Shown here: piece after piece, positions 53,457 through 62,637 of the stretch | Position numbering within the stretch: the stretch's first letter is position 1 | Layout of the letters: each line of letters opens with the position of its first letter | Assembly (NCBI RefSeq): GCF_900091445.1 | Contig: NZ_LT607733.1 | Coordinates: 6,165,001 to 6,229,000, forward strand | Reading direction: 5' to 3' | DNA length: 64,000 nt | Origin: Micromonospora echinofusca | Lineage (GTDB): Bacteria > Actinomycetota > Actinomycetes > Mycobacteriales > Micromonosporaceae | The notes under the pieces: generated by a model | What the model was told of the DNA's origin: nothing | Databases searched by the model: none | Seen by the model: only the letters and a program-made list of their open reading frames with translations | Position numbers and translations under genes: made by a program

Positions 53457-55862
53457 TCAGCGGTCGCCGGCGGAGCGGCGGGCGGGTCGGCGGCCGGGCG
53501 GGGAGGGCGGCTCCGGCCCCGGGTCGGGCACCTCGGGCATCGGCCGGGTCACCGGCCCGGCGCCGGTCACCCGCAGCGGCTCGCCGTGGTGCCACACCTC
53601 GACGCCGGTCTCCGGGTCGGCGTCCGGCAGCTCGTAGCGGGCCTCACCGGAGGTCAGGGTGACCCGCAGCCGGTGGCCGTGCCAGCGCAGGCTGAAGGCC
53701 AGCTGGTCGATCGCCGCCGGCAGCCGGGGGTCGAAGGAGAGCACCCCCCGGTCGTCGCGCATCCCGCCGAAGCCCTGCACGAGGGCCAGCCACGCCCCGG
53801 CCAGCGACGCCAGGTGCAGCCCGTCGCCGGTCTTGTCGCCCAGGTCCGCCAGGTCCTGGAGCACCGACTCGGCGAACAGGTCGTACGCCAGGTCGAGGTG
53901 CCCGACCTCGGCGGCGAGCACGGCCTGCGGGGAGGCCGACAGCGACGAGTCCCGCACGGTCCGCGCCTCGTAGTAGGCGAAGTTGCGGGCCTTCTCGTCG
54001 GCCGTGAACTCCCCCGGGCAGCGCTGCATGGCGAGCACCAGGTCGGCCTGCTTGACCACCTGCTTGCGGTACAGCTCCAGGTAGGGAAAGTGCAGCAGCA
54101 GCGGGTAGTCGTCGTCGGAGGTGTCGGCGAAGTCCCACTCCGGCTGCTCGGTGAAGCCGGCGGACTGCTGGTGCACCCCGCGCTTGCGGTCGTACGGGAT
54201 GAACACCGCGTCGGCTGCGGCGCGCCAGGCCGACACCTCGGCCGGATCGACCCCGAGCCGGGCCGCCGCCTCGGGGTGCCGCTCGGCGGCGTCGGCGGCG
54301 CCGCGCAGGTTGCGCCGGGCCATCAGGTTGGTGAAGAGGTTGTCGTCGGCCAGGGCGCTGTACTCGTCGGGACCGGTCACGCCGTGCAGGTGGAAGGTGC
54401 CCGTGTCGGACCAGTGGCCGAAGCCGTGCCAGAGCCGGGCCGTCTCGACCAGCAGTTCCAGCCCGGCCCCGGCGAGGAACTCCTCGTCGCCCGTGGCGCC
54501 GACGTAGCGCAGCACCGCGTCGGCGACGTCGGCGTTGAGGTGCAGCCCGGCCGTGCCGGCCGGCCAGTAGCCGGAGCACTCCCGCCCGCCGAGGGTGCGC
54601 CACGGGAAGCTCGCCCCGGTCAGCCGCAGCTCCGCCGCGCGCTCGCGGGCCTCCGGCAGGTGGGCGTGCCGCCAGCGCAGCGCCGAGCGGGCCAGCGGCG
54701 GGTCGAGGTAGGTCAGCACGGGCAGCACGTAGCCCTCGGTGTCCCAGAGCACGTGCCCGTCGTAGCCGTTGCCGGTCAGGCCCTTGGCGGGGATGGTCCG
54801 GTCGCCGTCCGCCCGGCCCGCCTGGAGCAGGTGGAACACCGAGAACCGGATGGCCTGCTGGAGTTCGTCGTCGCCGTCGAGCTGCACGTCGGCGGTCCGC
54901 CAGGCCACGTCCAGCGCCGCGCGCTGGCCGGCCAGCAGCGCGTCGAAGCCCTCCGCGCGGGCCGCGTCCGCCTCCGCCACGACCTGGCGGGCCAGCTCCG
55001 TCGGGGGCACGGCGTCCACCGGGGTGCACTCGTACGCGGCGAACTTGGTCAGTTGCAGCCGCTCCCCGGCGCGCAGCGTCCCGGCCAGCGTGAGGCGCAG
55101 CCGGTCGGGGGTGCAGTCGACGCCGGGGGCGAAGCCGTCCGGGGCGTGTACGTCGTGCGCGACGGCCACGGCGACCCGCTGTTCGCTGTGCCCGGTGCGG
55201 TGGACGAGGACACCGTCGTACCCGTCGGAGTGTCGGTACTCGGCGGTCAGCGGGTCGGTGATCACGGAGGCGGCGCGGGGGTCGTCGGAGCGCTCCGGCA
55301 CCCGCTCGTTGGCGAGCAGGTCGGCGCAGACCCGTACCTCGACCGCGTCGTCCAGCGGCTCGACGGACCACCGGACGGCGGCCACCGGGCGCCGGGCCAG
55401 GGAGACGAGCCGGACGCTGCGCACGCGTACGCCGTGCCCGGCCGGTGAGATCCACTCGGTGTGCCGCTCGACCACGCCGGCCCGCAGGTCGAGCACCCGC
55501 TCGTGGGTGCGCAGGGTGCCGGTGCGCACGTCCAGCGGCTCGCCGCCTACCCAGAGCCGGATGAGGGCCGCGTTCGGCGCGCTGATCACCGTGTCGCTGA
55601 ACTGGGGGAAGGCGTAGCCGTCCTCGGGGTAGTCGAGTTCGCGCCGCTCGTGGAAGCCGTTGAGGTAGGTGCCGGGCATCCCGTAGGGCCTGCCCTCGTC
55701 CAGGGTGCCGCGCCAGCCGACCCAGCCGTTGCCCAACGCGAAGATCGACTCGGTCTCGGCGAGGCGGTCCATGTCCGCCTCCGTACGCCGGATCCGCCAG
55801 GCCTCGTCGTCCCCCGTGCCCTGCCCGGTCGGCGGCCGATCGGCGATGGGGGTGTCGTGCAC
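53457..55862 (-). CDS. Glycoside hydrolase family 65 protein
   Basis: An 801-residue GH65 enzyme (trehalose/kojibiose/maltose phosphorylase or hydrolase group). The N-terminal beta-sandwich begins LAETESIFALGNGWVGWRG, then GTYLNGFHERRELDYPEDG. The (alpha/alpha)6 domain carries the catalytic acid in VTGPDEYS (Glu near residue 500) and KQADLVLAMQ with the phosphate-loop region after it. No beta-phosphoglucomutase gene, the common partner, is adjacent. The last 40 residues are proline-rich. Donor and product cannot be decided from the sequence alone. Confidence 0.88.
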   Translation of the reverse strand: MHDTPIADRPPTGQGTGDDEAWRIRRTEADMDRLAETESIFALGNGWVGWRGTLDEGRPYGMPGTYLNGFHERRELDYPEDGYAFPQFSDTVISAPNAALIRLWVGGEPLDVRTGTLRTHERVLDLRAGVVERHTEWISPAGHGVRVRSVRLVSLARRPVAAVRWSVEPLDDAVEVRVCADLLANERVPERSDDPRAASVITDPLTAEYRHSDGYDGVLVHRTGHSEQRVAVAVAHDVHAPDGFAPGVDCTPDRLRLTLAGTLRAGERLQLTKFAAYECTPVDAVPPTELARQVVAEADAARAEGFDALLAGQRAALDVAWRTADVQLDGDDELQQAIRFSVFHLLQAGRADGDRTIPAKGLTGNGYDGHVLWDTEGYVLPVLTYLDPPLARSALRWRHAHLPEARERAAELRLTGASFPWRTLGGRECSGYWPAGTAGLHLNADVADAVLRYVGATGDEEFLAGAGLELLVETARLWHGFGHWSDTGTFHLHGVTGPDEYSALADDNLFTNLMARRNLRGAADAAERHPEAAARLGVDPAEVSAWRAAADAVFIPYDRKRGVHQQSAGFTEQPEWDFADTSDDDYPLLLHFPYLELYRKQVVKQADLVLAMQRCPGEFTADEKARNFAYYEARTVRDSSLSASPQAVLAAEVGHLDLAYDLFAESVLQDLADLGDKTGDGLHLASLAGAWLALVQGFGGMRDDRGVLSFDPRLPAAIDQLAFSLRWHGHRLRVTLTSGEARYELPDADPETGVEVWHHGEPLRVTGAGPVTRPMPEVPDPGPEPPSPPGRRPARRSAGDR

Positions 55863-56034
55863 TGCGCCTCCAGGGAGTCCGACGTACCGGGGCCAATCGA
55901 AGCAGACCGGGCTGAGAGGTCGCTGAGACGAAGGTCAGGGTCGCCACCCGACCAATGCACACTGCGCCCGACTTCCAGATGTTCCATGGTTGTCTGCGAG
56001 GTAAACGAGGTATGAACGATGCGTGAGGTGAATC

Positions 56035-56673
56035 ATGATTGATGCCGACTCGCCGGATGTTCCGGAGATCAGTGTCGAGTGGTACCAGGACATCGTCGAC
56101 TTCGCCGCCGACACCCCGCAACCGGTGCAGTGGTTCGCCGAGCACTTCACCGAGGGCGCGATCCTGCTGCTCGGCGCGCTGTGGCTGATCGCCGCCGTGT
56201 CCCGGCTCGGCGGCGGCCCACGCGACCGGGCGTACGCCCTGGTGTCGCCCGCGCCGGTGGTGCTCGCGTACGGGTGCAGCGAGCTGTTGAAGACGGTGGT
56301 CGACCAGGAACGCCCCTGCCGGGCGCTCGCCACCGAACTCACCATCATCGCCGGCGAGTGCCCGCCGACGGGCGACTGGTCGTTCCCCAGCAACCACTCC
56401 ACCATCGCGGGCGGACTGGCGGTGGCGACGCTGCTGCTGTCCCGCCGCGTCGGGCTGGTGGCGCTGCCGTTGGCGGCGCTGGCCGCGCTCTCCCGCACCT
56501 TCGTCGGCGTGCACTACCCGCACGACGTGCTCGCCGGCGTCCTGCTCGGCGCCCTGTTCGCCGCGCTGCTCACGCCGCTGTTCGCGCGCCCCGCCGCCGG
56601 GCTGCTGCACCGCCGCGCCCGCCAGGCGGAGCGTCCCGTCCGCGACCCGGCCACCCCGACGTCCCGCCGCTGA
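56035..56673 (+). CDS. PAP2-family membrane phosphatase
   Basis: A 212-residue integral membrane phosphatase with about five helices. The three PAP2 motifs are KTVVDQERPC, SFPSNHST (the usual SGH replaced by SNH) and RTFVGVHYPHDVLAG with the nucleophile histidine. A role in dephosphorylating lipid or undecaprenyl pyrophosphate is typical. The ATG follows GAGGTGA. It converges with the prepilin peptidase gene. Confidence 0.87.
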   Translation: MIDADSPDVPEISVEWYQDIVDFAADTPQPVQWFAEHFTEGAILLLGALWLIAAVSRLGGGPRDRAYALVSPAPVVLAYGCSELLKTVVDQERPCRALATELTIIAGECPPTGDWSFPSNHSTIAGGLAVATLLLSRRVGLVALPLAALAALSRTFVGVHYPHDVLAGVLLGALFAALLTPLFARPAAGLLHRRARQAERPVRDPATPTSRR

Positions 56674-56731
56674 CCGCAGCGGGTACGCGGCCTGCGCCCG
56701 CAGGACGGAGGAGCGGCCTGCGGAGGGCGGA

Positions 56732-57508
56732 TCAGAGCAGGAGGAGGGCGGCGAGAGCGCCGAGGACGAGGAACGGGCCGAAGGGGAGGTCGCTGCGCCA
56801 GCCGACACGGCGGGTGGCCAGCAGCGCGACGCCGACCGCCCCGGCGAGCAGCAGGGCGCACACCAGCCCGGCCACCGGCACGGCCCAGCCGTACCAGCCC
56901 AGCAGCGCGCCGACGCCGAGCGCCAACTTGGCGTCGCCGAGGCCGAACCCGCGCCGGCCGAGCAGCAGCGTGGTGGAGGCGAAGAAGAGCGCCAGCGCGA
57001 CGCCGGCCGCGGTGGCGCGCAGCCAGGGCCCCGGGCCGGCCCCCGCGACGGCGGCCAGCCCCAGCAGCAGCCAGGTCCCGCCCGCGGCGGGCCAGGTGAG
57101 CCGGTCCGGCAGCCGGCGCACGGCCGCGTCGACGAAGACCAGCGGGATCGCCCAGGCCAGCCACCAGGCCGTGGCCGCCAGCACCGGCGCGGGCGGCCCG
57201 AGCAGCACCAGCGCCCCGACGGCCGCCACGACGGCGAACTCCACCGTGCCGGGCGGCGGGCCGACGCGCGCCCCGCACCGCCCGCACCGGGCCGTCGGGC
57301 CGAGCGCCGGCCAGGGCCGGGCCAGCCCGATCGGGGCACCGCACCCGTCGCACCCGGTCCGGACCGCCACCCCCGGCGGTACGGCGTGCCGGATCGCGGC
57401 GAGCCGGAGTGCCGGGGCGAGCGCGAGCGCGGCGAGCAGCGGCGTCCCGCGCGCGGCGAGCTTCGGCGCGGTCGGCCCCGCCACCGTCGGTGGCCCGGTC
57501 AGCGCCAC
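56732..57508 (-). CDS. Type IV prepilin peptidase (A24, TadV/PilD-like)
   Basis: A 258-residue membrane aspartic protease that processes Flp/type IV prepilins. The N-terminal zinc site is CDGCGAPIG with CGRCGAR about 20 residues later. The two catalytic aspartates lie in FVDAAVRRLPDRL and in FGLGDAKLALG. About seven membrane helices follow. The start is uncertain: the GTG at 57508 is the first that avoids an arginine-rich non-homologous stretch, but a clear ribosome site is lacking. It reads toward PAP2 and away from the tad operon, which it presumably serves. Confidence 0.82.
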   Translation of the reverse strand: MALTGPPTVAGPTAPKLAARGTPLLAALALAPALRLAAIRHAVPPGVAVRTGCDGCGAPIGLARPWPALGPTARCGRCGARVGPPPGTVEFAVVAAVGALVLLGPPAPVLAATAWWLAWAIPLVFVDAAVRRLPDRLTWPAAGGTWLLLGLAAVAGAGPGPWLRATAAGVALALFFASTTLLLGRRGFGLGDAKLALGVGALLGWYGWAVPVAGLVCALLLAGAVGVALLATRRVGWRSDLPFGPFLVLGALAALLLL

Positions 57509-58097
57509 GAGGGCCCCCCGACCTCCGCGCCGGGCACGAACACGCAGGGTAGCGACCCGGGCGTCGCGGAGTGATGGCCGAAGCGGCCCGCACCCCTCCC
57601 GCGCGCCGCGCCGAGCCGAGCGCGGAAATGGCGCACCGACCCGCGCGGGAATCCCGCGTGAACGGAATATCGGTGCGATTCGCCGGGGGACGGATCGGAC
57701 CAGCCGCCACGTCCGGGACAACCGCCCGCCGCCACGATGTCGCACCGACCGCAGCGCGCGGTTTCCACGCCGTCGTCACGCCGGCCGCCCCGCCGACCCC
57801 CGCCGCACCGCCCGCCCCCACCAGCCACGACCACCCGCCGTCACCACCCGTCATCACTCACGGTGTTCGATCGAATTGCCTCTGTTGCATCGGCGAACGT
57901 CAGCCTATGCTCGCCCCTTGGGTGTGGTGCAACCCACATCGAGACGACGAGACGAAGCGGGACATCGCATTCACATAGATCCACAAGGGTAAATGCAGCG
58001 GCGCTTTCCGACAGGTCCGGACGACCTCATCCGGGCGCGCCGCCGCATGCCCGGAGGTCGGCACGCCGGCCCCGGGCCCCCACCGAGGAGGCACGAC
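57509..58097. other. Gap before the tad operon
   Basis: No gene is supported here. It contains the promoter candidate at 57883-57911. GGAGG at 58087-58091 is the ribosome site of the next gene. Confidence 0.45.
57883..57911 (+). promoter_or_regulatory. Candidate promoter of the tad operon
   Basis: TGTTGC (57883-57888), 17 bases, then TATGCT (57906-57911), in a locally AT-richer stretch. It would give a leader of about 180 bases before the GTG at 58098. Confidence 0.35.
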
Positions 58098-58664
58098 GTG
58101 CGCGGACGGCGGTTCGGCCGATGGGCAACCTGCCTGCTCGCCATCGCGGCGCTCGGCGCGGCCCCGGCCTGCGGCGTCGAGCCCGGACCGGCCCCGGGCG
58201 CGGCGCCTGTCGGGGACGCGCCCGCCCCCACCCGCCCGGCCGCCGACGAGCAGGCGGCGAGGAGGGCGGCGCTGGAGGCGTACGCCGGATATCTCGCCGC
58301 CTCGCGCGCGGCGAGCGGACGCGGCGATCCCCACCACCCGGAGCTGTCCCGGTTCCTCGCCGACCCGCTGCTGACCCGGGTCCGGCTGACCATCCGCGAC
58401 GCGAAGGAGCACGGCGCGATGCGTACCGGCACGTTGGTCTCCGACCCCACCGTGACCTCGGTGAGCCTGGATTCGAGCCCGCCCACCGTGGAGATCCAGG
58501 ACTGCCTGGACGCCACCGGCTACCGGCTGGTCTACGCCAGGGACAAGCGGGTCGTGCCCGGCACCGGCGGAACGCGGCACCTGGCCACCGCCACCGCCAC
58601 CCGCTTCCCGGACGGTCGCTGGCTGATCAACGCCGGCGTCTCCCACGAGGACCTGCCGTGCTGA
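58098..58664 (+). CDS. Secreted or lipid-anchored protein, first gene of tad operon
   Basis: A 188-residue protein. A basic start (VRGRRFGRW) is followed by a hydrophobic segment ending AAPACG, a weak lipobox, then a proline/alanine-rich linker. The folded part reads LEAYAGYLAASRAA and VEIQDCLDATGYRLVYARD, resembling the secreted proteins often found before SAF-domain genes in actinomycete tad loci. The GTG follows GAGGAGG. The next gene starts inside its stop region, so they are coupled. Confidence 0.7.
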   Translation: MRGRRFGRWATCLLAIAALGAAPACGVEPGPAPGAAPVGDAPAPTRPAADEQAARRAALEAYAGYLAASRAASGRGDPHHPELSRFLADPLLTRVRLTIRDAKEHGAMRTGTLVSDPTVTSVSLDSSPPTVEIQDCLDATGYRLVYARDKRVVPGTGGTRHLATATATRFPDGRWLINAGVSHEDLPC

Positions 58665-59653
58665 CGCGGGCGGGACGGATCCGCACCGCCGGGGACGGAC
58701 ACCGGACGGAGCCCGGCGATCCGAGGCACGGCCGGGGCGGGGCGGCCCGCCGGTCGCTCGCGGGCGCCGGCCTGGCCCTGCTGCTGGCGCTCGGGGCGGC
58801 CGTGCCCGCGATCGCCGCCGGGCGCGCGGACCCCGGCGCGGAGTGCCCGCCGGGGCAGAGCGACTGCAGCGTCTGGGACGACGACCCCGGCACCCCCGGC
58901 GACCCCGGTGGCGGGGGCGACGGCGGGGGCGGCGACCCGGATGGCGGGGGCGGCGGCAAGTGCCAGTGGAACGGTCGCACCGTCAAGTGCTACGACGACG
59001 TGCTCGGCTGGTTCAACAACGGCGACGGCTGCTACTACAAGCTCGCCGAGCCGCAGCCCGAGGCGCCCGAGGGCCAGCAGTGGTACACGCGCACCTGCAA
59101 CGGCGGCGACCTCGGCACCCAGACCAACGTCCTGCGGGACACCCCGCCGCCCGGCTTCGGCGCACCGCCCGACCCCGAGGAACTCGCCCGCCGGGCGCTG
59201 GCGAAGATCACCATCGCGGCGCCCCGGATCGCGGTCGCCCCCCGCCGCAGCAACGGTCCCGGCCTGGTCGGGCTGCCGGTCTGGATGTGGGGCAGGAACG
59301 ACGACCGGAAGTACTTCGGGCCGACCCAGCGGGCGTCGGAGACCGACCGGGGCCTGACCGTACGGATCACGGCGACGTTCGACCGGATCGTCTGGGACAT
59401 GGGCGACGGCCGGAAGGTCACCTGCCGGGGCGCCGGCACCCCGTACCGGGCCGACGGCCCGCTCGCCGGCCGCCGGTCCCCCGACTGCGGTTACCACAGC
59501 GGCTACCCGAAGGCCGGCGACTACCGGGTACGCGCCACGACGTACTGGACGGTGACCTGGGAGGGCGGCGGCCAGAGCGGCGTCATCCCGGTCAACCGGA
59601 CGACGGGCACGGTGCCGGTCCGGATCAACGAACTACAGGTGGTGGCTCAATGA
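58658..59653 (+). CDS. Secreted protein with Gly-rich linker and PKD-like end
   Basis: A 331-residue protein with an N-terminal signal segment (LAGAGLALLLALGAAVPAIAA). A low-complexity run of about 25 residues of Gly, Asp and Pro follows at about 85-110. The C-terminal half, with VWDMGDGRKVTCRGAG and the later AGDYRVRATTYWTVTW, looks like a PKD-type beta-sandwich. Four to six cysteines suggest disulfides. Its GTG lies within the end of the preceding gene and its stop overlaps the SAF gene (ATGA). Probably an extracellular part of the pilus apparatus; function unproven. Confidence 0.72.
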   Translation: MLTRAGRIRTAGDGHRTEPGDPRHGRGGAARRSLAGAGLALLLALGAAVPAIAAGRADPGAECPPGQSDCSVWDDDPGTPGDPGGGGDGGGGDPDGGGGGKCQWNGRTVKCYDDVLGWFNNGDGCYYKLAEPQPEAPEGQQWYTRTCNGGDLGTQTNVLRDTPPPGFGAPPDPEELARRALAKITIAAPRIAVAPRRSNGPGLVGLPVWMWGRNDDRKYFGPTQRASETDRGLTVRITATFDRIVWDMGDGRKVTCRGAGTPYRADGPLAGRRSPDCGYHSGYPKAGDYRVRATTYWTVTWEGGGQSGVIPVNRTTGTVPVRINELQVVAQ

Positions 59654-60309
59654 GTGTGGCGACCCGCAACGGAACGGGACCGGCGGACGCGCCGGTCGCC
59701 CCGCCCAGGGTGGTCCGGCAGCGCCGGATGCGGCCCGGGCTGCTCGGCCTGGCCGTGCTGCTGATCGCCCTCGGCGGCCTCGGGGCGGCGTTCGCGGTCA
59801 CCTCGGTACGCGCCACCGGCAGCTACCTGGCGGTGGCCCGGCCGGTCGAGGTCGGCCGGCAGGTCAGCGCCGACGACCTGGTCCCGGTGCAGGTGGCCGG
59901 CGGTCAAGGGCTGTCCCCGGTGCCCGCCGGCCGGCTCGACGAGGTGGTCGGCAAGCGGGCCGCCGTGTCGCTGATCCCCGGCACGCTGCTCACCATGGCC
60001 CAGCTCACCGACGCCCCGCTGCTCGGGCCCGGTCAGCAGCAGCTCGCGCTGGGACTGGGCCCCGCCGAGGTACCCGCCCGCAGGCTCCACCCGGGCGACA
60101 AGGTCCTGCTCGTGAGCACGCCGGACGGCAACGACGACCGCCCGGCCGGCGCCGCCACCCGGTTCGAGGCGACGGTCATCGACGCCGTCGCGTCCGACCG
60201 GGACGACGAGGTGGTGGTCTACCTGGCGCTCGCCGTCCGGGACGTGCCGGCCGTCGTCGCGTTGTCCAGCCAGGAGCGCATCGCCCTCGTACTGACCGAG
60301 GCGGCCTGA
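59650..60309 (+). CDS. SAF-domain protein (CpaB/RcpC-like)
   Basis: A 219-residue protein with one N-terminal membrane helix (GLLGLAVLLIALGGLGAAFAV) and an SAF domain from about residue 55 (VARPVEVGRQVSADDLVPVQ, VVGKRAAVSLIPGTLLT). This layout matches CpaB/RcpC proteins of Tad pili, thought to act in the periplasm or cell-wall zone. Its ATG overlaps the upstream stop. It is followed after 2 bases by the TadZ-like gene. Confidence 0.82.
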   Translation: MSVATRNGTGPADAPVAPPRVVRQRRMRPGLLGLAVLLIALGGLGAAFAVTSVRATGSYLAVARPVEVGRQVSADDLVPVQVAGGQGLSPVPAGRLDEVVGKRAAVSLIPGTLLTMAQLTDAPLLGPGQQQLALGLGPAEVPARRLHPGDKVLLVSTPDGNDDRPAGAATRFEATVIDAVASDRDDEVVVYLALAVRDVPAVVALSSQERIALVLTEAA

Positions 60310-60311
60310 GG

Positions 60312-61112
60312 ATGGCGATCATCGCGCTGGTGTCGGCGAAGGGCTCGCCGGGCGTCACCACCACCGCCCTGGCCTGCGCCCTGAGCTGGCACCGGCGGCT
60401 GGTGCTGGCCGAGTGCGACCCGGCCGGCGGCTCGATCCTCGCCGGCTACCTGGGCGGCGCCCTCGACGGCCCCCGGGGCATCGGCGAGCTGGCGGTCGGG
60501 GAGCTTCGCGACGGCAACCTGGAGTCGGCGTTCTGGTCGCAGCTGGTCGACCTGGACGCGCCGAAGCGGGAGCGGCTGCTGCTGCCCGGCGTCGTCGATC
60601 CCGCCCAGGCCGGCAGCGTCATCCCGCTCTGGCAGCGGTTCGCCGACTTCTTCGGCGCCCTGGAGGGCGGCGACCCGCCGTACGACGTGGTGGTGGACTG
60701 CGGGCGGCTGCACGTCGTCGGTCCACCGTGGCCCATCCTGCGCGCCGCCTCGGTGGTGCTGCTGGTCAGCGGCGCCCGGCTCCCCGACCTCTCCGGCACC
60801 CGGGCGATGGTCAGGACGATCGAGCGGGACTTCGCCGAGCACCGGGTGCCGTCGGGCACCCTGCGCCTGCTGCTGGTCGGCGACGGCCACGGCAGCGGCG
60901 AGGTCAGCAAGGCCCTGCGGCTGCCGGTCATCGCCCGGCTGCCGCACGACCCGCGTACGGCCCAGGTGCTCAGCCTCGGCGGCACGGTGCGGGCCGGGCG
61001 GCCCCTGATGCGCGCGGCCGGGGCCCTGGAGGTGCCGGTCGGGGCGCTGCTGGAACGCCGGCGCGCCCGGCTGGCCTGGCCCATGTCGCAGGGGGTACCG
61101 GATGCGGTTTGA
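60312..61112 (+). CDS. TadZ/CpaE-like ParA-family ATPase
   Basis: A 266-residue MinD/ParA-fold protein. The deviant Walker A is SAKGSPGVTTTALACAL and the switch region has LAECDPAGGSILAGYLGG. DVVVDCGRLHVV is the Walker B strand. There is no N-terminal receiver-like domain as in long TadZ proteins. It localises the Tad apparatus in other bacteria. The cpaF ATG lies 11 bases inside its end, so the two are coupled. Confidence 0.82.
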   Translation: MAIIALVSAKGSPGVTTTALACALSWHRRLVLAECDPAGGSILAGYLGGALDGPRGIGELAVGELRDGNLESAFWSQLVDLDAPKRERLLLPGVVDPAQAGSVIPLWQRFADFFGALEGGDPPYDVVVDCGRLHVVGPPWPILRAASVVLLVSGARLPDLSGTRAMVRTIERDFAEHRVPSGTLRLLLVGDGHGSGEVSKALRLPVIARLPHDPRTAQVLSLGGTVRAGRPLMRAAGALEVPVGALLERRRARLAWPMSQGVPDAV

Positions 61113-62637
61113 ACCGGTCTCCGGCGACCCGCGCCGACAGCCGCCCGGCGCCACCTCGACCGCCCCGCCGCTGGCCCCGCCCGACGGGCGCCACCATCCC
61201 GTGCCGCTTCCGGTGCCGGTCACCGCGTCGCGGCCGGAGCAGCCCCCGCCCCGCGCCCGGGTCGACTTCCAGGTGGTCCGCGAGCTGCGCCGGGAACTCA
61301 GCGAACGGCTCGCCCTGTGGCAGCGCGGGCGGGAGTTCACCGTCGACGAGGAGGACACCGAGCGCGCCCGGCTCGCGGTGGCGGTGGTGGCCGAGTACGC
61401 CGACGCGGTGCGCCGGGCCGGCACCCCGATGGCGTCCGGCGAGGAGCGGATCCTGCTCGACCAGGTGACCGCCGAGCTGGCCGGGCTCGGCCGCCTCCAG
61501 ACGCTGCTGGTCGACGACACCATCGAGGAGGTGCACATCCTCGGCTGCGACCAGGTGCGCGTCACCCGGCACGGCGGCGGGGTCGACTGGGTGGAGCCGA
61601 TCGCCGACAGCGACGACGAGCTGGTGGAGATCCTCCAGGCGGCGGCCCGCCGGGCCGGGGCCACCGAGCGTTCGCTGTCGACCTCCAAGCCCACCCTCGA
61701 CCTGCAACTGCCCGACGGCAGCCGGCTCGCCGCCGTGTTCCTGGTCAGCCACCGCCCGTACGCGGTGATCCGCAAGCACAACACCCTCGACGTGAGCCTC
61801 GACGACCTCGCCGGTGGCCGGGGCGACCTGGACGAGATGGTCGACCCGCTGGTGCGCGACTTCCTCCGCGCGTCCATGCGCGCCGGGCTGAACATCATGG
61901 TGGCGGGCCTCGCGGGCGCCGGGAAGACGACCGTGATCCGGGCGCTGATGGACGAGATCCCGGCCGACGAGCCGTACGTGCTGCTGGAGGAGAGCCGCGA
62001 GCTGCTGCCGGCCCGCCGCCGGCTCAAGCACCGGGCGGTGATGAGCTTCGAGGCCCGGGAGGGGCACGGCGAGCGCGGGGCGGACGGCCGCCCGGCCGGC
62101 GAGGTGAGCATCGCCGACCTGATCCCGGTCTCCCTGCGCATGGGCGTGCTGCGGATCATCGTCGGCGAGGTCCGGTCCCGGGAGATCGTCCCGATGCTCC
62201 AGGCCATGACGACCAGCCGCGGTTCGATGTGCACCATCCACGCCCGTACGCCCGCCGGGGTCAGCGAGCGGATCATCGAGCTGGCGCTCGCACACGGCCG
62301 GGAGATGACCGTCGACCAGGCCCGCCGGATGGCCGGCAATGCGCTCGACCTGATCGTCTACGTCACCGTCGAGGACGAGACCGCGATCGGCGGGCGCAAG
62401 CACCGCTTCGTCTCGCACGTCGAGGAGGTCATCGGCGTCGGCGACGGCAACCGGATCACCACCACCCAGGTGTTCGGGCCCGGGCCGGACGGTCGGGCCG
62501 TACCCCGGCACCTGCCCGAGCGGATCCGCGCCCAACTCCTGCGCGTCGGCTACGACGCCCGGCTGCTCAGCCGCTGGATCGAGGCCGGCACGGGCGCGTG
62601 GCGGCGGCCCCGGCACACCCGGCTCGGACGGCGGTGA
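61102..62637 (+). CDS. cpaF: Secretion ATPase CpaF/TadA
   Basis: A 511-residue hexameric AAA-type secretion ATPase. The N-terminal domain spans about residues 50-200, Walker A is VAGLAGAGKTTVIRALMD near residue 271, the Asp box region is LLEESRELLPA, Walker B is LRIIVGEVRSREIVPML, and the His box is MCTIHARTPAGVSERI. It powers assembly of Flp pili by driving TadB/TadC. The first 50 residues are proline-rich. The TadB gene starts on its stop codon (GTGA). Confidence 0.93.
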   Translation: MRFEPVSGDPRRQPPGATSTAPPLAPPDGRHHPVPLPVPVTASRPEQPPPRARVDFQVVRELRRELSERLALWQRGREFTVDEEDTERARLAVAVVAEYADAVRRAGTPMASGEERILLDQVTAELAGLGRLQTLLVDDTIEEVHILGCDQVRVTRHGGGVDWVEPIADSDDELVEILQAAARRAGATERSLSTSKPTLDLQLPDGSRLAAVFLVSHRPYAVIRKHNTLDVSLDDLAGGRGDLDEMVDPLVRDFLRASMRAGLNIMVAGLAGAGKTTVIRALMDEIPADEPYVLLEESRELLPARRRLKHRAVMSFEAREGHGERGADGRPAGEVSIADLIPVSLRMGVLRIIVGEVRSREIVPMLQAMTTSRGSMCTIHARTPAGVSERIIELALAHGREMTVDQARRMAGNALDLIVYVTVEDETAIGGRKHRFVSHVEEVIGVGDGNRITTTQVFGPGPDGRAVPRHLPERIRAQLLRVGYDARLLSRWIEAGTGAWRRPRHTRLGRR